Origin: Phocaeicola coprocola DSM 17136
Lineage (GTDB): Bacteria > Bacteroidota > Bacteroidia > Bacteroidales > Bacteroidaceae
Assembly: GCF_000154845.1 (NCBI RefSeq)
Contig: NZ_DS981457.1
Location: forward strand, 1 to 64,000
Direction of reading: 5' to 3'
DNA length: 64,000 nt
Below are positions 25,192 through 36,929 of the stretch, one piece after another. The notes under the pieces are model-generated. The model was not told the origin of the DNA. It saw nothing but the letters and a program-made list of their open reading frames with translations, and ran no database searches. The position numbers were made by a program, and so were the translations under genes. The stretch's first letter is position 1. Each line of letters begins with the position of its first letter.

Positions 25192-27834
25192 ATGGAATTA
25201 GCAAGTAAGTACAATCCCGCTGATGTGGAAGGGAAATGGTACCAGTATTGGCTGGACAATAAACTTTTCAGTTCTAAACCCGACGGACGCCAACCGTATA
25301 CCGTCGTGATTCCGCCGCCAAACGTAACCGGAGTGCTCCACATGGGACACATGCTTAACAATACCATTCAGGATATTCTGGTACGCCGCGCCCGTATGAC
25401 TGGCAAAAATGCCTGCTGGGTTCCGGGAACAGACCACGCTTCTATTGCAACAGAAGCTAAAGTAGTAAACAAACTGGCTCAACAGGGTATAAAGAAAACC
25501 GACCTTACCCGCGAAGAGTTCTTGAAACACGCATGGGCATGGACCGAAGAACACGGAGGCATTATCTTGAAGCAGCTCCGTAAACTGGGTGCTTCATGCG
25601 ATTGGGACCGCACTGCTTTCACAATGGATGAAAAACGTAGCGAAAGTGTTATTAAAGTTTTCGCTGACTTATACAATAAAGGGTTGATTTACCGCGGTGT
25701 ACGTATGGTAAACTGGGACCCGAAAGCTTTGACTGCCCTCAGCGATGAAGAAGTTATTTACAAAGAAGAACACAGTAAACTTTTCTATCTGCGCTACAAA
25801 GTAGAAGGCGATCCGGAAGGCAGATATGCAGTAGTAGCTACTACACGTCCTGAAACAATTATGGGTGATACTGCAATGTGTATCAATCCAAACGACCCGA
25901 AAAACCAGTGGCTGAAAGGTAAGAAAGTAATCGTTCCGCTGGTTGGACGTGTCATTCCGGTTATCGAAGATGACTATGTAGACATTGAGTTTGGTACCGG
26001 TTGTCTGAAAGTAACTCCGGCACACGATGTAAACGACTATATGCTGGGAGAAAAATACAACCTGCCTTCTATCGATATTTTCAACGACAACGGAACTATC
26101 AGCGAAGCTGCTGGTATGTACGTAGGCATGGATCGCTTTGATGTTCGTGAACAGATTGAAAAAGACCTGGCTGCTGCCGACTTGCTAGAAAAGGTAGAAG
26201 CTTACACCAATAAGGTAGGTTTCTCTGAACGCACCAACGTAGCTATCGAGCCGAAACTTTCTATGCAGTGGTTCCTGCGCATGCAGCACTTTGCAGACAT
26301 GGCTTTGCCTCCTGTAATGAACGACGAACTGAAGTTCTACCCTGCTAAATATAAAAATACATATCGCAACTGGTTGGAAAACATCAAAGACTGGTGTATC
26401 AGCCGTCAGTTGTGGTGGGGTCACCGTATTCCGGCTTATTACTTGCCAGAAGGTGGCTTTGTAGTAGCCGAAACTCCTGAAAAGGCTTTGGAACTGGCTA
26501 AAGAAAAAACCGGCAACCAAAATCTGAAAGTAGAAGACTTGCGTCAGGATGACGACTGTCTGGATACTTGGTTCTCTTCATGGTTGTGGCCTATCTCACT
26601 CTTCGACGGTATCAACAATCCGGGTAATGAAGAAATCAAATACTACTATCCTACTTCCGACCTGGTAACTGGTCCGGATATCATTTTCTTCTGGGTAGCA
26701 CGTATGATTATGGCCGGCTATGAATACATGGGCGATATGCCGTTTAAGAATGTATATTTCACCGGTATCGTACGCGATAAGATTGGACGCAAGATGTCAA
26801 AATCATTGGGTAACTCACCCGATCCGCTGGATTTGATAGAGCAATATGGTGCTGACGGTGTACGTATGGGAATGATGCTTTCTGCACCTGCCGGAAACGA
26901 TATCTTGTTCGACGATGCACTGTGTGAACAAGGACGTAACTTCAACAACAAGATATGGAATGCTTTCCGTCTGGTAAAAGGCTGGCAAGTCGCCGACATC
27001 GAACAGCCGGAATATGCTAAGCTGGCAACCGAATGGTTCGATAACCTGCTGGTTAAGGTTTCTGCCGAAATGGACGACTTGTTTAGCAAATATCGTTTGA
27101 GCGAAGCGCTGATGCTGGTTTACAAACTGTTCTGGGATGAATTCTCAAGCTGGTATCTGGAAATGGTAAAACCTGCATACGGTCAGCCTATCGACAAAAA
27201 GACATACGAATCTACATTACATTTCTTCGATGTTCTGTTGCGTCAGCTTCATCCGTTTATGCCATTCATCACAGAAGAATTGTGGCAGCATATCTACGAT
27301 CGCAAACCGGGAGAAAGTATCATGGTTGCTCAGCTGGAAACTTTCTGCGGTCGTGACTTACAGACAGCCAACGAACTTTGCAATGCATTCGATCAGCTGA
27401 AAGAAATCATTTCAGGTATCCGCAACATCCGCTTGCAGAAAAACATTGCACAGAAAGAAGTACTCGAAATGCTCGTACTTGGAGAAAACACTCAGCTGAT
27501 GGCATATGCAGAGGTTGTGAAGAAGATGGCAAACCTCTCTGCTGTAACTGTAGTAGAAAGTAAGCCAGAAGGTGCTGCTTCATTCATGGTAGGCACAACA
27601 GAATACTTCATACCGCTGGGTAATCTTATCGACGTAGAAGAAGAACTGAAGAAGCTGGAAGCAGACCTGAAGTATCAGGAAGGATTCTTACAGAGCGTAT
27701 TGAAGAAACTGAACAATGAAAAATTTGTAAGCAAGGCACCGGCAAACGTTATTGAAATGGAACGTAAAAAACAAGCTGATGCTGAAACTAAGATTGCCGC
27801 ATTGAAAGAAAGCATTGCTGCACTGAAAAAGTAA
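25192..27834 (+). CDS. valS: Valyl-tRNA synthetase
   Basis: The protein has 880 residues, normal for bacterial ValRS. It charges tRNA-Val and edits misacylated threonine. The class I signature appears as [17 protein letters not shown] (HMGH, about residues 40-55) and KMSKS in [16 protein letters not shown] (about 525). The editing domain lies between, with [14 protein letters not shown] and TPAHDVNDY. The C-terminus ends in a coiled-coil arm (about 815-880) as expected. The upstream region has no recognisable T-box. Confidence 0.98.
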   Translation: MELASKYNPADVEGKWYQYWLDNKLFSSKPDGRQPYTVVIPPPNVTGVLHMGHMLNNTIQDILVRRARMTGKNACWVPGTDHASIATEAKVVNKLAQQGIKKTDLTREEFLKHAWAWTEEHGGIILKQLRKLGASCDWDRTAFTMDEKRSESVIKVFADLYNKGLIYRGVRMVNWDPKALTALSDEEVIYKEEHSKLFYLRYKVEGDPEGRYAVVATTRPETIMGDTAMCINPNDPKNQWLKGKKVIVPLVGRVIPVIEDDYVDIEFGTGCLKVTPAHDVNDYMLGEKYNLPSIDIFNDNGTISEAAGMYVGMDRFDVREQIEKDLAAADLLEKVEAYTNKVGFSERTNVAIEPKLSMQWFLRMQHFADMALPPVMNDELKFYPAKYKNTYRNWLENIKDWCISRQLWWGHRIPAYYLPEGGFVVAETPEKALELAKEKTGNQNLKVEDLRQDDDCLDTWFSSWLWPISLFDGINNPGNEEIKYYYPTSDLVTGPDIIFFWVARMIMAGYEYMGDMPFKNVYFTGIVRDKIGRKMSKSLGNSPDPLDLIEQYGADGVRMGMMLSAPAGNDILFDDALCEQGRNFNNKIWNAFRLVKGWQVADIEQPEYAKLATEWFDNLLVKVSAEMDDLFSKYRLSEALMLVYKLFWDEFSSWYLEMVKPAYGQPIDKKTYESTLHFFDVLLRQLHPFMPFITEELWQHIYDRKPGESIMVAQLETFCGRDLQTANELCNAFDQLKEIISGIRNIRLQKNIAQKEVLEMLVLGENTQLMAYAEVVKKMANLSAVTVVESKPEGAASFMVGTTEYFIPLGNLIDVEEELKKLEADLKYQEGFLQSVLKKLNNEKFVSKAPANVIEMERKKQADAETKIAALKESIAALKK

Positions 27835-27855
27835 ATTAAATACCCTCTATAATAA

Positions 27856-27897
27856 ACTTGAAGCAGGAATACATCAAACCTGCTTCAAGTTTTTTTA
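27856..27897 (+). terminator. Terminator of valS
   Basis: A perfect 12-bp stem ACTTGAAGCAGG/CCTGCTTCAAGT is followed by seven T, 21 nt after the valS stop. Confidence 0.9.
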
Positions 27898-28026
27898 TTC
27901 CCCATTCATTTCCTCAGATAAACTCCTTTCAGCATACTGCTATAAAAATAAATTCCAGCCATAAACTCCTGTATAATCAGAATTTTGGATATATTTGTGA
28001 AAACGAATAACCCCAAACTTTTAAGC

Positions 28027-28323
28027 ATGAAAGCAAGTTTATTTTATACAGGCCTTATTTCTCTGTGCTCCATGATATTCTCCTCCTGTGGCGTAGGAAT
28101 ACCTATTCAGAACAAAGCACCTCAGAATAACGATACATATACTATAAGTTACCTGTTCGAACACGATGGAGTAAAAGTTTACCGTTTTTATGACATGGGA
28201 AATTATGTATACTTTACCACAAAGGGCGAAGTAACCAGCATAAACAATGACTCGACAGCCCAACGGACCATCGTCGTACCCAAAGATAATCTGATAATAG
28301 CACCTAAAGAAACGGGAAAATAA
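28027..28323 (+). CDS. Small lipoprotein, DUF4884-like
   Basis: The protein has 98 residues from the ATG at 28027. The start MKASLFYTGLISLCSMIFSS followed by C is a lipoprotein signal with the lipobox FSSC, so it is probably anchored in a membrane. The mature part contains YTISYLFEHDGVKVYRFYDM and NYVYFTTKGEVTS, which resembles the Bacteroides-specific DUF4884 family of unknown function. It is a single gene; the neighbour on the other strand converges on it. Confidence 0.75.
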   Translation: MKASLFYTGLISLCSMIFSSCGVGIPIQNKAPQNNDTYTISYLFEHDGVKVYRFYDMGNYVYFTTKGEVTSINNDSTAQRTIVVPKDNLIIAPKETGK

Positions 28324-28336
28324 AAATTTCTCAGCA

Positions 28337-29335
28337 TTAGCGCTGGTGACTGAGCTTGACAATTTCTCCCAGTTCAGGAAGCAGAACGGGCATATCTCGC
28401 TTACGGGCTTCTGCTGCAAAGACATGAGGAGGATCGAACAAAGGCTCGTCTGAAAGATCGAACGTACCGTAATGCATCGGTACGGTGATACGGGCATTCA
28501 TATCTGTCGAAGCCGTAAGTGCATCATAGGGTGATATATGATTAGGCTTCATAAACCAACGCGGCTTATACGCACCTATTCCTATCATGCAATAATCGAT
28601 ATGTGGAAACAGTTCCGAAAGTTCGCTGAAATGACGGGCATATCCTGTATCACCACTGTTGTAGATTGTAATACCATCGGCTTCTATCATAAAAGCCCCC
28701 CACAACCGTTCTCCCCCATCGTTTACTCCACGCTTGCTCCAATGCTGTGCCGGCAGAAACGTCAATCGCAAGTCGCCATCACGATGCTGTTGATACCACG
28801 CAGCCTCAATCACTTCCATTGTCGGGAACCAGCTCTTTATCAAAGCACCCGTACCAATACCACAAAACAGTTTCATCTGCGGATTATCGGCAAAAAGACG
28901 AGCCACACTCGGTTTGTCCAAATGATCGAAATGATCGTGGCTGATAAGCAGATAATCAATATTAGTAAATATGGAAGGATTGGCAGGAAACTGGCTTCTA
29001 CGCTTTACGAAAGGAATACTTCCATATACAGGATCTATCATAAAACGCTTTCCTCCTACCTGCAGGAAAAAAGAGTTATGACCAAGCCATATCAATGTAT
29101 TACCCACTACAGCATCCAAAGAACGAAGAAAATGAACCTTCGGATTCCATTTTATCGTTCTTTTTTCCTTACGCTGCGGATTGGGGGAAAAACGCCATTT
29201 AAGCACACTACCCATTCCCGGACGCCAGCGATGCTGACGATTGAAAAACTTCCCCTTAACAATTGGATTTCCTCTCCAACGGGGATTAATCGTATGCAGA
29301 CGCTCATTTTTACGAAAGGTAATGCGCTCCCCCAT
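28337..29335 (-). CDS. Metallo-beta-lactamase-fold hydrolase (UlaG/NAPE-PLD-like)
   Basis: The protein has 332 residues. The metal-binding motif HxHxDH is present as ISHDHFDHLDKPS (about residues 131-143), preceded by LGHNSFFLQVGGKRFMIDPV. Later metal ligands are in NSGDTGYARHF (aspartate) and VPMHYGTFDLSDEP (histidine). The overall plan, with PRWFMKPNHISPYDAL, is that of the NAPE-PLD/UlaG branch, which cleaves phosphodiester or lactone bonds. No signal peptide is visible. The substrate is unknown. Confidence 0.85.
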   Translation of the reverse strand: MGERITFRKNERLHTINPRWRGNPIVKGKFFNRQHRWRPGMGSVLKWRFSPNPQRKEKRTIKWNPKVHFLRSLDAVVGNTLIWLGHNSFFLQVGGKRFMIDPVYGSIPFVKRRSQFPANPSIFTNIDYLLISHDHFDHLDKPSVARLFADNPQMKLFCGIGTGALIKSWFPTMEVIEAAWYQQHRDGDLRLTFLPAQHWSKRGVNDGGERLWGAFMIEADGITIYNSGDTGYARHFSELSELFPHIDYCMIGIGAYKPRWFMKPNHISPYDALTASTDMNARITVPMHYGTFDLSDEPLFDPPHVFAAEARKRDMPVLLPELGEIVKLSHQR

Positions 29336-29391
29336 AGTATTAAATTTGATAAGTCACCGATATTTTTTCTAGAAGCAGATAGATTTACTGA

Positions 29392-29844
29392 TTATTTTTC
29401 CAGCAAATCTTTCAAGAAGGCATCCAGTTCTTCATCAAGTCCTTTCAGCAACTCGTCGCTTAGCAATAAAGTGTCCTCATCGTCTATAAGCAAAAGTTCC
29501 GAAACAGTTTCCTTTTCTTCATCTACTAGTACAAACGAATAAGGCTTCATCAGGCAAAGCTTGTCCAGACCTTTTTCATTTTTCAATGCTGTAACTTCCG
29601 CACGGAGCAATGGCTCGACTTCTGTATAAAAGTCTTCTCCATCATAATCCACCCATTCAGCAATAACGGCACGTGCCAGCTCTTCATCATCATCGTTGAA
29701 GACAACTAGTTCTCCGCTATCTTGTTTTGGCTGCAAATGAATATCTGTTACTACCGAACTATCATTTTTCACAGCATATCTGCTGAGAGCTTCTTCCAAA
29801 GCAGAAGCTATAGAAGCGTGCGACTGTTCACTAATGTTCATCAT
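29392..29844 (-). CDS. Acidic hypothetical protein
   Basis: The protein has 150 residues, is very acidic, and has no membrane segment. The start could be either Met of MMNISEQ. It contains VVFNDDDEELARAVIAEWVD in the middle and ends in an acidic helical tail (LLKGLDEELDAFLKDLLEK). I know no function; similar short acidic proteins are conserved among Bacteroides. It stands between the metallo-hydrolase gene and a lipoprotein gene in the same orientation. Confidence 0.75.
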   Translation of the reverse strand: MMNISEQSHASIASALEEALSRYAVKNDSSVVTDIHLQPKQDSGELVVFNDDDEELARAVIAEWVDYDGEDFYTEVEPLLRAEVTALKNEKGLDKLCLMKPYSFVLVDEEKETVSELLLIDDEDTLLLSDELLKGLDEELDAFLKDLLEK

Positions 29845-29903
29845 GTTTATCGAATTTTATTACCTCAAATGTACAAAAAAAATCTTTCGCGCAACAGATA
29901 ATG

Positions 29904-30893
29904 CTAGAATTTGTTTCCAAAACGGCCCATTTGGGCATTTAAATAAGGAAAATCTTTCGACCTTTCTGCCAACTGTGCGGCATAAAACTTCCACACTGCT
30001 TCTTCGTCTGACCCGGCAGTTACTCGTTTTTCAACCTCTTTCATCCATTTTTCAGCTTGAGGTAAATCACCTTGCATTTCAGAAGCCAAAGCCAGATTAA
30101 AAGCTGACTTTATTTTCAGCTTATTCGATTTGCTATGATCGAACAGTGATTTCCATAAATCGTATGCACCCTGCCAGTCGTTTTCTCTTACACAAACAGC
30201 TGCATCACGCATTTCTACACAACCACCGTCATAATATATACGTTCTGTTTGTTTCCAGTAAGGCACCAGCATCTGGGTAAGCATATATGCAGCATATGAA
30301 GCTGCTTCCTCCTGCATCTGCCTGTCTGAAGGAGCCAAGCCTGCATCCCACTGCAAACTGTCTGTTTTAGCAATCACCTGTATCGGTCTTTCACGCTCCG
30401 GTAGATAAATGCTTAAAACAGGAGTAACTTTTGCTTTAATAACCGGCCATGATGCAGCAATCCCCGGATAAGCAAGTTCATCACGCTCAGTCTGGATACC
30501 GACCTGATCCAATGAAAAAATAAGGTCAGCATCAAGTTCACCAGCGAGTTGCTGCACTTCTTTCTGAGTAAGAATCCGTCTACCCGCAAAATGAGTATCA
30601 TTTAAAGCCGAATCACAAATCATCACCTGATTAAAATATTTGGAATCGGCCAATGAAGAAGCCAGCATTTCTGCCGATTTCTTACCATTTCCATTCATTT
30701 CTCCCAATGTCAGCAAAGTCCTTTTGGCTTCTGGAGTAGCAGGCATATTATTAACGACCGCAACATTTCTAACTCGTTCGGGAAAATTCACTGTAGCCGG
30801 ACACAACTGATCGAACGTCAAAGTTTGTATCGAACTACAAGATGCAAGGCAGCACATCAGTGCAACAGCACACAAAGTATATATTTTCATCAT
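29904..30893 (-). CDS. DUF6340-like lipoprotein with TPR-like C-terminus
   Basis: The protein has 329 residues. MMKIYTLCAVALMCCLASC is a lipoprotein signal with lipobox LASC. The segment VNFPERVRNVAVVNNMPATP and a central domain with DADLIFSLDQVG match the DUF6340 pattern of Bacteroidetes lipoproteins. The C-terminal part (about 230-310) has TPR-like helices (WQGAYDLWKSLFDHS, SAFNLALASEMQGDLPQAEK). It is probably a membrane-anchored envelope protein of unknown role. Confidence 0.78.
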   Translation of the reverse strand: MMKIYTLCAVALMCCLASCSSIQTLTFDQLCPATVNFPERVRNVAVVNNMPATPEAKRTLLTLGEMNGNGKKSAEMLASSLADSKYFNQVMICDSALNDTHFAGRRILTQKEVQQLAGELDADLIFSLDQVGIQTERDELAYPGIAASWPVIKAKVTPVLSIYLPERERPIQVIAKTDSLQWDAGLAPSDRQMQEEAASYAAYMLTQMLVPYWKQTERIYYDGGCVEMRDAAVCVRENDWQGAYDLWKSLFDHSKSNKLKIKSAFNLALASEMQGDLPQAEKWMKEVEKRVTAGSDEEAVWKFYAAQLAERSKDFPYLNAQMGRFGNKF

Positions 30894-31188
30894 AGTCTAT
30901 TTAAATAAAACTCTAACGAAACAAAGCTATAAAAAAGAATTTAAACGAAAAAATTTAGATACACATATTAAGATTTGTAACATCACTCATTAACAGATGA
31001 CATTCAATACCAATAAACGAAAAAAACTTCATCATCTTTTCAAGAAAACATCGTGATATTTTATTTTTTTCTGTACAAACTTTCATCATTTTTGTACAAA
31101 TAAATAAGCATTTATCAGCACCAAAGAAAAATATTGCAGAGAGCGTAAAGGGAAAGAAAGAATACCCTTTTCTTTTAAAAGAAAATAA

Positions 31189-31867
31189 ATCGAGTAGGAG
31201 GAAAACGAAGTAGTTTTCTTCCTACTTTCGTTTTCCGACCTCTCACACCACCGTACGTGCCGTTCGGCATACGGCGGTTCTTTACTATGGATGCCTTTCG
31301 TATTCTTCGAAAGACACTTCCACGACATCTTCTTCAACCATCCATTTGTAGGTCTGCGCTCCTTTATACCCTTCGGATTCCGTCCTATCTCTTTAAAGGT
31401 AGCCCAATACTTCTGTTTTGGTTTTATGCATTCGTTCCAACAAACGGTAGTTTTCAGTTATGCCGTTTAAATAAAGTTTGGTCCTTCCCTATAGGCATGC
31501 ATGCCTTGGGTACTACGACCTCTGCTGACTTCTCACGGCAAGCTTTACTCCATCATGGTACTTCGAATCATTCATCCTCACCATATGTCCGTGAGACCTC
31601 CTCGGATAAGGGTATTAACTTTCAATCTTATGTCTGCTCCATTTACACTAACCGTCCCGAATAGCTATAGGGCTTTAGTTTGTTTCGCAACCTTACCCAC
31701 GGTCATATGCCTTATATGAAGTTTCTGTTCGTCAGACCAGATGTTTGCCGCCAGCTTCTTTCAGATTCCAACTCGCGATGGACACCCTTGCTTTTGGCTG
31801 TATGATTCCCGCTATTAGGGCTCATTGGGGACTTGCACCCGTTAGCTAATACTCATGCCGAGCATAC
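31189..31867 (-). mobile_element. Group II intron remnant lacking a reverse-transcriptase gene
   Basis: Read on the minus strand, the 5' end begins GTATGCTCGGCATGAG and continues with GGGTGCAAGTCCCCAATGAG, typical of bacterial group II introns of this kind. Downstream, TGAGAAGTCAGCAGAGGTCG resembles the stretch before the intron-encoded protein. Near the 3' end a hairpin (31247-31280, arms GCCGTATGCC/GGCACGTACGGT) is the likely domain V, and a second hairpin (31194-31225) the likely domain VI. Only about 680 nt separate the ends and no reverse-transcriptase domain is encoded, so the protein gene has been lost. It lies directly after the secA terminator hairpin. Boundaries are accurate to a few nt at best. 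Confidence 0.75.
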
Positions 31868-31913
31868 AAAAAGAATGTCATCCCACGAGTTCACACTCGA
31901 AGAATGACATTCT
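31868..31913 (-). terminator. Terminator of secA
   Basis: Arms AGAATGTCAT/ATGACATTCT plus an inner CGAGT/ACTCG stem are followed on the minus strand by TTTTT. The intron begins at the end of this T run. Confidence 0.88.
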
Positions 31914-31941
31914 CAAACTTTATTTATTTCTCAGTCAAAAC

Positions 31942-34900
31942 TTACACTTTATCACGTCCGTGGCAGTTTTTGTACTTCAAGCCACTACCGCAAGGACAAG
32001 GATCATTACGACCTACTGTTTTTTCAGCACGATATGGCTCCTGTTTTGCTTCGCGTGTATCACGTCCAGCTGCTGCCTGCTGATCCGGATCATTCAAGTC
32101 CTGCTTTTCTTCACGATACTGCTGACGAGGGCGTTCTGGTTCCGGAGCAGCTTCACGCACTTGCTGTGGTTCCTGAACAGGTATCTGTCCGCGCATCAAG
32201 ATAGAAATCGTGTTATTGTTAATCTTGCCAACCATATTATCGAACAACGTAACAGATTCAAGCTTGAAGATCAACAGCGGATCTTTCTGTTCATAGCTTG
32301 CGTTCTGTACAGAATGTTTCAATTCATCCAGCTCACGCAGATTTTCCTTCCATGCATCATCAATAGTGTGAAGCAAAATAGCTTTTTCAAAAGCCTTCAC
32401 GATAGCCTTAGATTCTGTTTCGTATGCTTCTTTCAAGTTTACAGAAATATTATACATACGCTTGCCATCAGTGATAGGAATCATAATGTTTTCATACATA
32501 TGTCCCTGTGCTTCGTACACTTGCTTAATTACCGGATTAGCTATAGCAGCCATACGTTCCGTTTTACGCTTAAACAATGTCATAGCTTCCTGGAAAGTCT
32601 GTTCTGCCAAATCCTCTTTCTTCTTGTTACGGAAGTCTTCTTCACTGAACGGAGTTTCCATAGCCAGTGTCTGAAGAATTTCCATCTTCACATCTTCGTA
32701 ATCAGGTTGTTCAACAGCATTGACACAACGATCCCAGATCATGTCGACAATATCCATACCGATACGTTCACCCATCAAAGCATGACGACGCTTCGTGTAA
32801 ACTACAGTACGTTGCTTATTCATCACATCATCGTATTCAAGCAGACGTTTACGGATACCGAAGTTATTTTCTTCCACTTTCTTCTGGGCACGTTCGATGG
32901 ATTTGGAAATCATGCTGTGTTCGATCATTTCCCCTTCCTTGAATCCCATCTTATCCATCCAGTTAGCAAGACGATCGGAAGCAAACAAACGCATCAAATC
33001 ATCTTCCAATGATACAAAGAATACAGAAGAACCCGGGTCACCCTGACGTCCTGCACGACCACGCAACTGACGGTCTACACGACGTGATTCATGACGTTCT
33101 GTACCAATGATAGCCAAACCTCCGGCAGCTTTAACTTCCGGACTTAACTTAATATCGGTACCACGACCTGCCATGTTAGTTGCAATAGTTACAGTCGAGC
33201 TCTGACCAGCCTTCGCTACAATGTCAGCTTCTTTCTGATGCAACTTCGCATTCAGGACATTATGTTGAATCTTACGCAAAGTAAGCATCTTACTCAACAT
33301 TTCAGAGATTTCGACTGAAGTAGTACCTACCAGTACTGGACGTCCTGCCTGAACCATCTTTTCGATTTCTTCGATGACCGCTTTATATTTTTCACGCTTA
33401 GTCTTATATACACGGTCGTTCATGTCAATACGTGCAATCGGACGGTTAGTCGGAATTACCACAACATCCAGTTTATAGATATCCCAGAACTCTCCTGCTT
33501 CTGTTTCAGCAGTACCGGTCATACCAGAAAGTTTGTGATACATACGGAAGTAGTTCTGCAAGGTGATAGTAGCGAATGTCTGAGTAGCAGCCTCAATCTT
33601 AACACCTTCTTTCGCTTCTACAGCCTGATGCAGACCGTCACTCCAACGACGACCATCCATAATACGTCCTGTCTGTTCGTCAACGATCTTAACCTGTCCG
33701 TCCATTACAACGTAGTCAGTATCCTTTTCGAACATGGTATATGCTTTCAACAGCTGGTTGATGGTGTGAACACGTTCTGACTTAATAGCAAAGTTAGTAA
33801 GCAGTTCGTCTTTCTTTGCAAGCTTTTCTTCATCGCTCAGTCCTGTTTCATTTTCCAAAGCAGAAAGTTGTCCTGCAATATCAGGCAAAACGAAAAGAGT
33901 AGGATCTTGCGAATTACCAGTAATCAAATCAACACCCTTATCTGTCAAATCTACACTCTTCAGTTTTTCGTCGATTACGAAGTACAACGGCTCTACCGCT
34001 TCCGGCATACGCTTGTTGTTCTGTTCCATGTAGATTTCCTCTGTCTTCAACATACCAGCCTTGATACCCGGCTCACTCAGATATTTAATAAGTGGCTTAT
34101 TCTTAGGCAATGCTTTATGGCTACGGAACAGAGCAAGGAAACCGGCCTCTACATCTTCTTTCTTATCAGAAGCAATCAGACGTTTTGCATCAGCAAGATA
34201 TTGAGTAGCCAATTTACGCTGTGCCTCTACCAGACGTTCTACCAGCGGACGAAGTACTTCGAACAACTGTTCATCGCCCTTAGGAACAGGACCTGAGATA
34301 ATCAACGGAGTACGTGCATCATCAATCAATACAGAGTCCACCTCATCGACAATTGCATAATTGTGCTTACGCTGTACAAGATCTCTAGGGCTGACAGCCA
34401 TATTATCACGCAAGTAGTCGAAACCAAATTCATTATTTGTACCAAATGTAATATCTGCCATGTAAGCACGACGACGAGCCTCAGAATTAGGCTGGTGCTT
34501 ATCAATGCAGTCTACGCTTAAACCATGGAACATATAAAGCGGTCCCATCCATTCAGAGTCACGCTTAGCCAAATAATCGTTCACTGTGACTACATGTACA
34601 CCATTTCCTGTCAATGCATTTAAGAATACCGGAAGAGTAGCTACCAATGTCTTACCTTCACCGGTTGCCATTTCAGCAATTTTTCCCTGGTGCAAAACTA
34701 CACCACCAAACAGCTGTACATCGTAATGAACCATGTTCCAGGTCATTTCATTACCACCTGCAACCCAATGATTCTTCCAAATAGCCTTATCACCTTCTAT
34801 ACGAACGAAGTCTTTGCCCTGAGCAGCCAGATTACGGTCCATTTCAGTAGCAGTTACTTCTATTTCTTCGTTCTCACTCAAACGACGTGCTGTATCTTTC

Positions 34901-35241
34901 ACTATTGCAAAAGCAGTAGGAAGCACATCATTCAAAGCTTTTTCATATTTTTCAAGAACTTCTTTTTCCAGCTTGTCTATCTGTGAGAAGATAGGCTCAC
35001 GCTTTTCAATATCTGTAGTTTCGATAGTAGCTTTCAGCTCTTCTATCTTCTTGTTTTCTTCAACAGCTGATTCTTTGATATACTTTTTCAGCTCCTCTGT
35101 TTTCGCACGTAATTCATCGTGACTCAACTTAGCAATCTCCGGATAGACTTCTTTTACTTTATTCACCCACGGCTGAATTTCTTTCATATCGCGAGTAGCC
35201 TTATTACCAAAAAGTTTGCTTATAAATTCATTAAATCCCAT
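31942..35241 (-). CDS. secA: Preprotein translocase ATPase SecA
   Basis: The protein has 1099 residues, longer than the roughly 900 of E. coli SecA, as is usual in Bacteroidetes. It drives preproteins through SecYEG. Walker A is in [16 protein letters not shown] (about residue 190), the DEAD-type box in [16 protein letters not shown], and motif VI in [15 protein letters not shown]. The N-terminal region contains extra charged helices. The C-terminus ends in a zinc-binding SEC-C motif, [17 protein letters not shown]. It is monocistronic with its own terminator. Confidence 0.98.
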   Translation of the reverse strand: MGFNEFISKLFGNKATRDMKEIQPWVNKVKEVYPEIAKLSHDELRAKTEELKKYIKESAVEENKKIEELKATIETTDIEKREPIFSQIDKLEKEVLEKYEKALNDVLPTAFAIVKDTARRLSENEEIEVTATEMDRNLAAQGKDFVRIEGDKAIWKNHWVAGGNEMTWNMVHYDVQLFGGVVLHQGKIAEMATGEGKTLVATLPVFLNALTGNGVHVVTVNDYLAKRDSEWMGPLYMFHGLSVDCIDKHQPNSEARRRAYMADITFGTNNEFGFDYLRDNMAVSPRDLVQRKHNYAIVDEVDSVLIDDARTPLIISGPVPKGDEQLFEVLRPLVERLVEAQRKLATQYLADAKRLIASDKKEDVEAGFLALFRSHKALPKNKPLIKYLSEPGIKAGMLKTEEIYMEQNNKRMPEAVEPLYFVIDEKLKSVDLTDKGVDLITGNSQDPTLFVLPDIAGQLSALENETGLSDEEKLAKKDELLTNFAIKSERVHTINQLLKAYTMFEKDTDYVVMDGQVKIVDEQTGRIMDGRRWSDGLHQAVEAKEGVKIEAATQTFATITLQNYFRMYHKLSGMTGTAETEAGEFWDIYKLDVVVIPTNRPIARIDMNDRVYKTKREKYKAVIEEIEKMVQAGRPVLVGTTSVEISEMLSKMLTLRKIQHNVLNAKLHQKEADIVAKAGQSSTVTIATNMAGRGTDIKLSPEVKAAGGLAIIGTERHESRRVDRQLRGRAGRQGDPGSSVFFVSLEDDLMRLFASDRLANWMDKMGFKEGEMIEHSMISKSIERAQKKVEENNFGIRKRLLEYDDVMNKQRTVVYTKRRHALMGERIGMDIVDMIWDRCVNAVEQPDYEDVKMEILQTLAMETPFSEEDFRNKKKEDLAEQTFQEAMTLFKRKTERMAAIANPVIKQVYEAQGHMYENIMIPITDGKRMYNISVNLKEAYETESKAIVKAFEKAILLHTIDDAWKENLRELDELKHSVQNASYEQKDPLLIFKLESVTLFDNMVGKINNNTISILMRGQIPVQEPQQVREAAPEPERPRQQYREEKQDLNDPDQQAAAGRDTREAKQEPYRAEKTVGRNDPCPCGSGLKYKNCHGRDKV

Positions 35242-35345
35242 TGTATATTGTTATTTTTATTATTTCTAATTGATTTATTTATTCGGTATTCCGACGCACA
35301 AAGATAACTAATTTACTGATTTTCTTTGTTGTCTGAGTATATAAT

Positions 35346-36929
35346 TTATTTACGGATGCCCGTCAGAGGGGCAGCTGTTGCAGCATTGGGAGCCCGAATG
35401 CGCATAAAATGAGCTATTGTAGGAGCAATAGTCGCCATTTTCACCGGAGTGTAAAGGATTTCCGGCTTTATGTTATTACCGATAAAAATCAAAGGAGCAG
35501 ACGAGTAGTTGTCGCGCACCACCTTCGTAACTTGAGAATACTCATCCACAACAGACCATCCTGGCATTACTTCTATATAAATATCACCAGAAAGATGCGG
35601 ATTGAAAGTATTTCTGATCTTATCAATACGAGGGGTCCATGCACCAAGCAACAAACGTTGTGAAGAATAAGCAGAACGAACTCCACTCATCTGTACAATA
35701 AAGTCGGAAGAGCGGTTTAATATCTCTGTAAGATTCAGCTTTTTATCTTCAATAAGTTTATGATTCAAATAAATCTGACGATCATAGTAAGTCTCGACAT
35801 ACTGCCCCGACCCATAAATAGCCATGAGATACATATTCAACAAAGCCCCACAGCGCTTGATATGAAACTCTCCGCCAGGTATCTTATATTGTTCAGGGTC
35901 TTTAGGGTCAACGTCAGTATAACCAGTAGATGTTATAAAAAACAACGTATTGTTCAGCCCTACTTTACGGTCTATTAAATCCAACAAGTCACCTATGCTG
36001 TTATCCAAACGAACATACATGTCCTGAATTTCCATAGCATACTCTGCGTTGGACATATGAGCATAATTTCCTGCGTAATATGACAATGTAAGCAAGTCAG
36101 GAACATTATCTTTCCCGACATTAGTATATGTCAGACAAGCATCAACCAGTTTGTTTACCTCGTCATTTGCATAAGGACTGGTTTTGAACTTTTTATATTT
36201 TTCAGTTCGCTCATCAGAAAAATCATGCTTGAAAGTAAGCTGCTTTGCATCAGAAGTGACATATTTATAAGACGTAACAGGCAGATAAGGCCCCCATACA
36301 AGATTCCCGATGCGAAAATCCAAACCGTCGCGGTCATTATATGTAGTCACCCACTCCGGAAACGAGCCGTAATAAGTAGAGCCACTCCACTTTCCTGTTT
36401 CATCATTCAACCAAAAAGCCCCTTTAGCAGCATGCCCGGCTGCCAACACAGCCATTTCTCGGGTAGGAGCAATAGAGTATACCTCTGCACTTCCACAAGT
36501 AGCTACCATCAGCTCATCTGATAAAGTTGAAACCAACAAATGCTGAGGTGAAGTGCTTTCAGAAGTATATACTCCCATATAAGCAGGATCATCCACACTT
36601 TTTATAATACGTAAAGAAGCACGGTCCATCCAACGGTTACCGACAATTCCATTATAATAAGGAGTAGTACCTGTATATATAGAAGCTACAGCCGAAGAAC
36701 GATCTATATTTATAAAATCATATTCTGCATTGCAATAAACTCTCCCCTCTCTCATCAAACGCTTAAAACCCCTTTCACCATATAAAGCCGAGAAAGCTTC
36801 AATATAGTCAGAACGAAGTTGATCTATGGTTAAGCCCACAACCAACCTCGGCACAGCAGGAGTCGTTTGTGCCTGAAGACTTGTTATCACAAATGCCGCT
36901 ATCAGCGATGTTAATATACGTTCTTTCAT
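35346..36929 (-). CDS. Alkaline phosphatase superfamily protein (PafA-like)
   Basis: The protein has 527 residues with a signal peptide (MKERILTSLIAAFVITSLQA). Metal-site residues appear in VVGLTIDQLRSDYIEAFS. The nucleophile region is DRSSAVASIYTGTTPYYNG, followed by IVGNRW. A second metal motif is FFITSTGYTDVDP. This is the PafA/nucleotide-pyrophosphatase branch found in the periplasm of Bacteroidetes, which hydrolyses phosphate mono- or diesters. Its ATG overlaps the stop of the upstream DUF4105 gene by 1 nt (TAATG), so translation is probably coupled. Confidence 0.85.
   Translation of the reverse strand: MKERILTSLIAAFVITSLQAQTTPAVPRLVVGLTIDQLRSDYIEAFSALYGERGFKRLMREGRVYCNAEYDFINIDRSSAVASIYTGTTPYYNGIVGNRWMDRASLRIIKSVDDPAYMGVYTSESTSPQHLLVSTLSDELMVATCGSAEVYSIAPTREMAVLAAGHAAKGAFWLNDETGKWSGSTYYGSFPEWVTTYNDRDGLDFRIGNLVWGPYLPVTSYKYVTSDAKQLTFKHDFSDERTEKYKKFKTSPYANDEVNKLVDACLTYTNVGKDNVPDLLTLSYYAGNYAHMSNAEYAMEIQDMYVRLDNSIGDLLDLIDRKVGLNNTLFFITSTGYTDVDPKDPEQYKIPGGEFHIKRCGALLNMYLMAIYGSGQYVETYYDRQIYLNHKLIEDKKLNLTEILNRSSDFIVQMSGVRSAYSSQRLLLGAWTPRIDKIRNTFNPHLSGDIYIEVMPGWSVVDEYSQVTKVVRDNYSSAPLIFIGNNIKPEILYTPVKMATIAPTIAHFMRIRAPNAATAAPLTGIRK

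Noticed and set aside
31086..31719. Small coding genes inside the intron remnant
   Set aside because: The frames are short, overlap intron structural elements such as the domain V-like hairpin, and have no reverse-transcriptase motif.
31855..33012. A 385-residue plus-strand frame opposite the secA 3' end
   Set aside because: It is antisense to a clear SecA and is a Phe/Ile/Leu-rich shadow.
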